From Macrostomum hystrix (Eukaryota; Platyhelminthes; Macrostomidae): a stretch of DNA of 64,000 nt. Positions 59,560 to 64,000 of this stretch are shown here, piece after piece. The stretch spans positions 6,997,001 to 7,061,000 of the forward strand of contig CATNEN010000007.1 in NCBI GenBank assembly GCA_950097015.1, read 5' to 3'. Within the stretch, counting starts at the first letter, position 1; each line of letters opens with the position of its first letter. The notes under the pieces are model-generated. The model had not been told where the DNA came from. It made no database searches and saw only the letters and a list, made by a program, of their open reading frames with translations. Position numbers and translations under genes: made by a program.

Positions 59560-60440
59560 GACACTGAGCTTATAAAGACGGATGAGGTCGTTAAACTTCA
59601 CAAAGTTGTCGATAGACTTCTCGAGATGGCCTCCAAGCTAATCAAAACGGAGCCAGACAATTAGAACATTACTTGGGTTTTGAAGCCAGATGGCAACGCC
59701 AGTCGACCAGATGTAGTAGATAATGCAACGATTGGCGAGACGATGTGGTGGCTTGAAAACCAGCAAGAAGAGTTCAGAGTCCACAAAAACAAAACTGCAC
59801 ATATCTATGGCGCTATGCGAGTCGAGAGTTACTGAGATCTTCTGGTGCAGTTCTGCGAAAAGAGAGTTCGGGATTCGAAATCTGACACTGAAAATTTGTT
59901 CCTAACCCGGTGGGGCTAGGCGACACTCTAGATGCGACAACGTGCCGCGATGAAAAAAAATACAGCGGATAACGAACTCAGCATATCGGAAGTATATCGA
60001 GTCTTCGAGCAAGATACTGCTTGACCCTGAGACACAGAGGGCTGACTCAAGGTGACTAGTGCATCAAGAAAATGTTGCCAGACAGTCGTATAAGACAACT
60101 GTTGCTCGCGAAACAATTGCCGCTAAAATTTTGAGTCGTGGTATGCTAACAACCATTGTAGATCCTAACCAAGACAGTGATTTGGCTGAATTGAAGCAAC
60201 AAAATCCAGTGGACAACGTAACATCCAACAGACTTTCCTCAGGAGAATCTGCAGCCTAAATCGAAAGTCAAGCAATCTGCAAAGCCGCCAAGCAAGAAGA
60301 AGCAGCAGCCTAGTGAAGACAAAGCCAAAGGCACTGCTTACAACGACAGGCAGACTCAGCCTACTATAATACGGCAGGTTGAAACTATGGCTGGACCTGT
60401 CATACAAAAAGGAGATGTAATGAAACTAAAGCCTAAGGAG
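59560..60440 (+). pseudogene. Decayed open reading frame, probable transposon remnant
   Basis: Several consecutive plus-strand segments read as protein but are broken by stops and frame changes. The first (from about 59568) gives KLHKVVDRLLEMASKLIKTE, a TAG, then WVLKPDGNASRPDVVDNA and ETMWWLENQQEEF, and a TGA. A second segment (59990-60258) includes SYKTTVARETIAAKILSRGM. A third, in another frame to 60440, is Lys/Gln-rich (KPPSKKKQQPSEDK) and ends KGDVMKLKPKE then TAA. Together this looks like one about 290-codon protein with helical and basic regions, as in a retroelement ORF1 or nucleic-acid-binding protein, now inactivated. The family is not recognised. Confidence 0.45.
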
Positions 60441-62244
60441 TAAATTAAACTGTACAACAGATCTATTGCTAACACAAGCAAGTCAAGCTTGCAGTCTACA
60501 AAGTGTAATCTTGACCATATTTTGATGCTGTCTGTATTTAATGTTGTCTAATGCAGTTCTCAGGTTACATTAAGTATCAGGAGGCATAATGTAGCAGTAT
60601 CTTTTGAGGGTGCATAAAGTTACAGATGCGTAAGCAGAGAAATATACATTTAATAGGCTATACTCTATTTATGAAACTTTTGTTGCTACTTTGATGCCTA
60701 GGAAGACATTAATCTAGTGTAATGGACTTATGATTAAGGGATTAATAATTTAGAAACAGATCTATATATTGACAGCCATTTCTACAATCACATTTTAGGA
60801 CTTCCAAATTTGAACTATTAATTGATTTGACAGCCCTTTTTGAATTGTGGTTTAATTTTGTGATTCTATTGAATTTTATTATTCAAAATAGTGGCTTAAG
60901 TCTCTATGCAATTAAAGTTTTGATTTTATTGCACCATATTAAAGTGACATTTCTTCTTTACATAATTTATGTTAGATTTTTTGCACTGCATTATTTGTTT
61001 TAATTTTAACTACAGTATTCACATACCTTATATGAATCATGTCTATATGAATTCATACATTCTGCAAATAATTATTTCTTTATTTTCTTTTCCATAGTTA
61101 TTTTAATTTTACCCTAACAGTAGAACTACAAAGCATGCCAAAAAATTGAGCAATGCAAGCATGTGAAACTAAAGAACATGGCCAACTTTTTGTTGCATAT
61201 CTTCTGAAACAAGAATCAAGTTGCTAGCCTTTCAGATCATCAAGATATTTAATGGTTCTGGCAAAAGGTTACATTTTTTCATAAGAGCTAGTGTATTTCA
61301 TATACCCCTATACACAAATTTGCATTGGGACTCTGTGTGGCCTTGTCAGGGCTTCAATCTTTATTAGCATGTCACTTGAAAGTGCCTGCATTATCTCCAA
61401 CTTCAGTGGTCACTGGCTGATCTAGAGTAGAAGCTATTTTATGAATGCTAAATAGACCAAGAATTTGCCATACAAACTTTAAAGATATTTAATTAGGAAT
61501 CGGAACACTTTAAGCTCATTTTAAGTTTCTTAATTGCATATATATGTACGAGTAAATATGTAGCTTTTGTTAAAACTGGGTGCAATTGTTTTGAATTATC
61601 TTTCTGAAAATCTCACTAGGTTAGGATACAAGAACTTGACTTATAATGTGATAGTGCAATATATAGCTATGTGGCGTGGCATAAAAATGCAACATTTGAA
61701 AAAAAAGTATGGGTACCTACTATAGGGGTGTTTTATTCCTTCTTAAGTGAATTTAAGATCTATACTCATACATTTACAATACTACATGTAACTGCATAAA
61801 GTCAACAGCAAAATGGAAATTGAAGATCACCATGATGCACTGTCCATGCCACTCTTTATGATTTAAAAATTGTCATGACACTATCAATGCCACCTAAGTA
61901 GGATTACCAAGCAACATCTAAAAACTTGTTACAATAGGGCCATAGGCCCATAGTCAGGAACACTCTGAGTATATGCCAAAGTAAATCTGGATTTAGAAGA
62001 TCTTGTACACCTTATACACCAGTGACAAATTGCAAAAGAACTAAAGTTACTGCATTTATTTATTGCATACTTCATTGTGACATTTTTAATACTTTGCAAA
62101 AGAAAATTAGTTATTACAAAACAAAATGCAACAATTAACTAAAATCTGATATTTTACTAATCAAAACACAATAAAAAGAAACTTTGTTTACATTTATTGT
62201 GATGTCACATAAGCAAAAAACAATAATATAGAATTTATGTGTCA
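60441..62244. other. AT-rich 1.8-kb spacer, nothing recognised
   Basis: No repeat array, open frame with domains, or transposon end is seen. Confidence 0.45.
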
Positions 62245-63600
62245 TCTATCTATATATATAAAAGTGAAAACTCTGTCTGTGTGTGTGTGTGCAACCTTTT
62301 GTCTTTATAGACGCCGAAACCGCTCAACCAAATCGCACCAAACTTTGCACATACCTAAAACCACCTACGCTGAGTGCAATAGGCTACTCAAATTCCCGAA
62401 AAATCATTTCCTTCCTGCTCAAAAGTGCAAAAAACTGCTCAAAAATCATCAAAAAAATCACTCAATTCGACATATCGTCGCCCCACTTTGTCATATTTTC
62501 TCCAAATTTGATCCACTTACACTTTACATGTTTTCCAACAATGCTGTCAATTTTGAACATCTCTACTCAATCCAGAGCAAAGCTGCATCATCTCAAAGTG
62601 AGTCACTTTTTGTTTTCTGAGGACAGCCACCCCAACTCCCCTCCGCCACTCTGTGGGCCAAATTTTATTACAGCCACCCCCTCCCTTCCCCGGGCGCCGA
62701 AGCCCCAGACTGTACACTGTATTTCAAGCCGTGAATGTACACAGCCCAAACCCCTAGACTGTCTACTGGCCCCCAAGCAGCACTGAGACTGAGTGCAGTG
62801 AGTGCGGTGGCGTCCCAGTGCGCAGGGCTCTCCGGTTGATATTTCTCTCCAGCCAGCCTGGGATAGAAGAAAGAGAGAGGCTGGCGTTGACTGGCTGTCA
62901 GAGAGGGCAATTCTGCGTCCTAGAAATGATGCCGCCAGCGAAATTAACTACCAACTGCTTCAGGAGTTGCCAGGTGCAGTTTTCACCTACAAGTCAATTG
63001 ATACAATGTTGACTGATGACACTGCTGTGGAGTATCCTGTTGAGTTTCTGAACTCTCTAGATCCTCCTGGAACTCCATCGCACAACTTGCAGCTGAAAGT
63101 TGGGGCACCAATTATGCTCCTCCGCAACCTGAATGCACCAAGGCTGTGTAACGGCACCAGACTGATAGTCAGGCGGCTCTTCCCACACGTGATTGAGGCC
63201 ACGATAATGACTGGATCTGGCAGAGGAGAGTCTGTGTTCGTTCCCCGGATTCCAATTATCCCCACGGACCTGCCATTTCAGTTCAAGCGACTGCAGTTCC
63301 CTGTGAGAGTGTGCTTTGCGATGACTATTAACAAGGCTCAGGGACAGTCACTGAAGGTGGCTGGCATCAACCTGGAGACTCCTTGCTTCTCGCATGGGCA
63401 GCTTTATGTCGCCTGCTCCCATGTTGGAACTCCAGCTGGCCTATTCATTTTCGCACCAAGGGGAAGAACGAAGAATGTGGTGCATCCCTAGGCCTTGAGG
63501 TGACTCGCAAGCAATTAATAGAAAAGTAGTCACGAATTGACCTTGACCTGTCTAACTCTGAACTCTGAAACAGATTAATTTTGTTTCTTTGACATTGTTA
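62245..63600 (+). mobile_element. Helitron, internally deleted; 3' end not resolved
   Basis: The 5' end TCTATCTATATATATAAAAG following an A is the classic Helitron terminus, and GCCGAAACCGCTCAACCAAA shortly after is the usual subterminal sequence. Only about 550 bp separate it from the C-terminal helicase region, so the Rep nuclease and most of the helicase have been deleted. No CTRR end with a preceding hairpin was located, so the end coordinate is approximate. A hAT-type MITE sits immediately downstream. Confidence 0.75.
62850..63491 (+). pseudogene. Helitron PIF1-like helicase, C-terminal fragment
   Basis: About 210 residues match the end of the Helitron Rep/helicase: DWLSERAIL, INYQLLQELPG, YPVEFLNSLDPPGTP, LQLKVGAPIMLLRNLN, LCNGTRLIVRRL, FAMTINKAQGQSL and FSHGQLYVACSHV, ending at TAG 63491. 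In PIF1-like helicases these are the late motifs (V and VI) of the DNA helicase that drives rolling-circle transposition. The Walker A and B motifs and the Rep nuclease are absent. The reading frame has no conventional start. The usual SRV of motif VI reads SHV, changing the motif's arginine. It is probably non-functional. Confidence 0.85.
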
Positions 63601-63655
63601 TTGTTATGCCATGGCTATTTTCCTTATGTATACGCGTGTACATGCATACTGTATA

Positions 63656-63930
63656 CAGAGGCAGATTTAGGGGGGGGCGGGGGCAGTCGCCCCCCCCCCA
63701 AAATTTTAATCATGGGAATAAGATGCCCCCACCAGGGGCGCCAGTCGCAGCACTGGCACCCCTTTTCGGCCGCTGGCGCCCCTTTTTCAGCCGCTGGCTC
63801 CCGTTTTTCAGCCGCTGGCGCCCTTTCTTGGCTCCTGGCGCCCTTTTTCGGCCGCTGGCACCCCCTCTGTGATTCTCATGGCGCTCCCCTGACAGACCGC
63901 CCCAAAACAAAATTCCTGGATCTGCCACTG
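63656..63930. mobile_element. hAT-type MITE with 8-bp target duplication
   Basis: The 275-bp element has imperfect inverted ends CAGAGGCAGATTTAGG and CCTGGATCTGCCACTG, flanked by ACTGTATA on both sides (63648-63655 and 63931-63938). The 8-bp duplication and the CAGxGGC terminus are typical of hAT elements. The interior is a GC-rich array of CGGCCGCTGGCGCCCCTTTT-like units (about five copies) and has no transposase. Confidence 0.85.
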
Positions 63931-64000
63931 ACTGTATAGAGGAGTGGCTAAGAGACATGTTTCTAAAGAAGTAATCAAGAGGGGGCTGTTTGGACAAACT

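Overview
The window is nuclear DNA of an invertebrate animal. Genes are multi-exon with GT-AG introns and GC-rich coding DNA set in AT-rich, repeat-laden spacer. They include an innexin (the gap-junction family typical of protostomes), a DEG/ENaC channel, a TRAF-type MATH protein, AP-2 sigma, PIH1D2, nicolin-1 and an ERK5-type MAP kinase. Gene density, short introns and the sheer amount of minisatellite would fit a free-living flatworm such as Macrostomum, but that placement is a guess. All exon structures below were derived by hand from homology, splice sites and reading-phase agreement; they are models, not transcripts. Layout. 1-2.6 kb: 5' part of a DEG/ENaC channel (minus), running off the left edge. 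3.9-10.5 kb: complete four-exon innexin (plus), whose third intron is a 3.7-kb minisatellite. 11.3-13.5 kb: 23-bp minisatellite. 14.3-15.2 kb: AP-2 sigma (minus), with a 27-bp array directly after its stop codon. 17.1-18.1 kb: short TRAF-domain protein (plus). 19.6-20.5 kb: unknown helical protein (plus). 21.8-26.0 kb: nicolin-1 and PIH1D2 in tandem (minus), both connected with cilia and microtubules, a 15-bp array between them. 27.4-30.4 kb: complete five-exon ERK5/MAPK7 homologue (minus). 31.3-33.4 kb: foldback-like transposon with a 9-bp target duplication. 35.5-39.0 kb: zinc-finger protein of unknown class (plus), then a 17-bp array. 40.8-41.3 kb: small unknown gene (minus). 42.0-42.8 kb: deleted Tc1/mariner copy. 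45.2-49.4 kb: 21-bp, 28-bp and 31-bp arrays. 49.7-51.1 kb: 3' part of a PROSER3-like gene (minus). 51.7-59.0 kb: 5.5 kb of a 23-bp satellite joined to 1.7 kb of an 18-bp array. 59.5-60.4 kb: decayed open reading frame. 62.2-63.9 kb: Helitron remnant with the C-terminal helicase region, then a hAT-type MITE with an 8-bp target duplication. Tandem arrays cover roughly 18-19 kb, nearly 30 percent of the window. Because most lack stop codons in several frames on both strands, they generate spurious long open frames, the longest 1181 codons. These are not proteins. The genes do not form a single pathway. The one functional grouping visible is ciliary/microtubule (PIH1D2, nicolin-1 and perhaps the PROSER3-like gene). 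No complete autonomous transposon, CRISPR array, rRNA or intact tRNA gene was found. The most unusual observations are an ERK5 activation loop reading TIY rather than TEY with a glutamine-rich insert, the composite foldback element, a splice donor embedded in an intronic tandem repeat, and nested higher-order structure inside several arrays.
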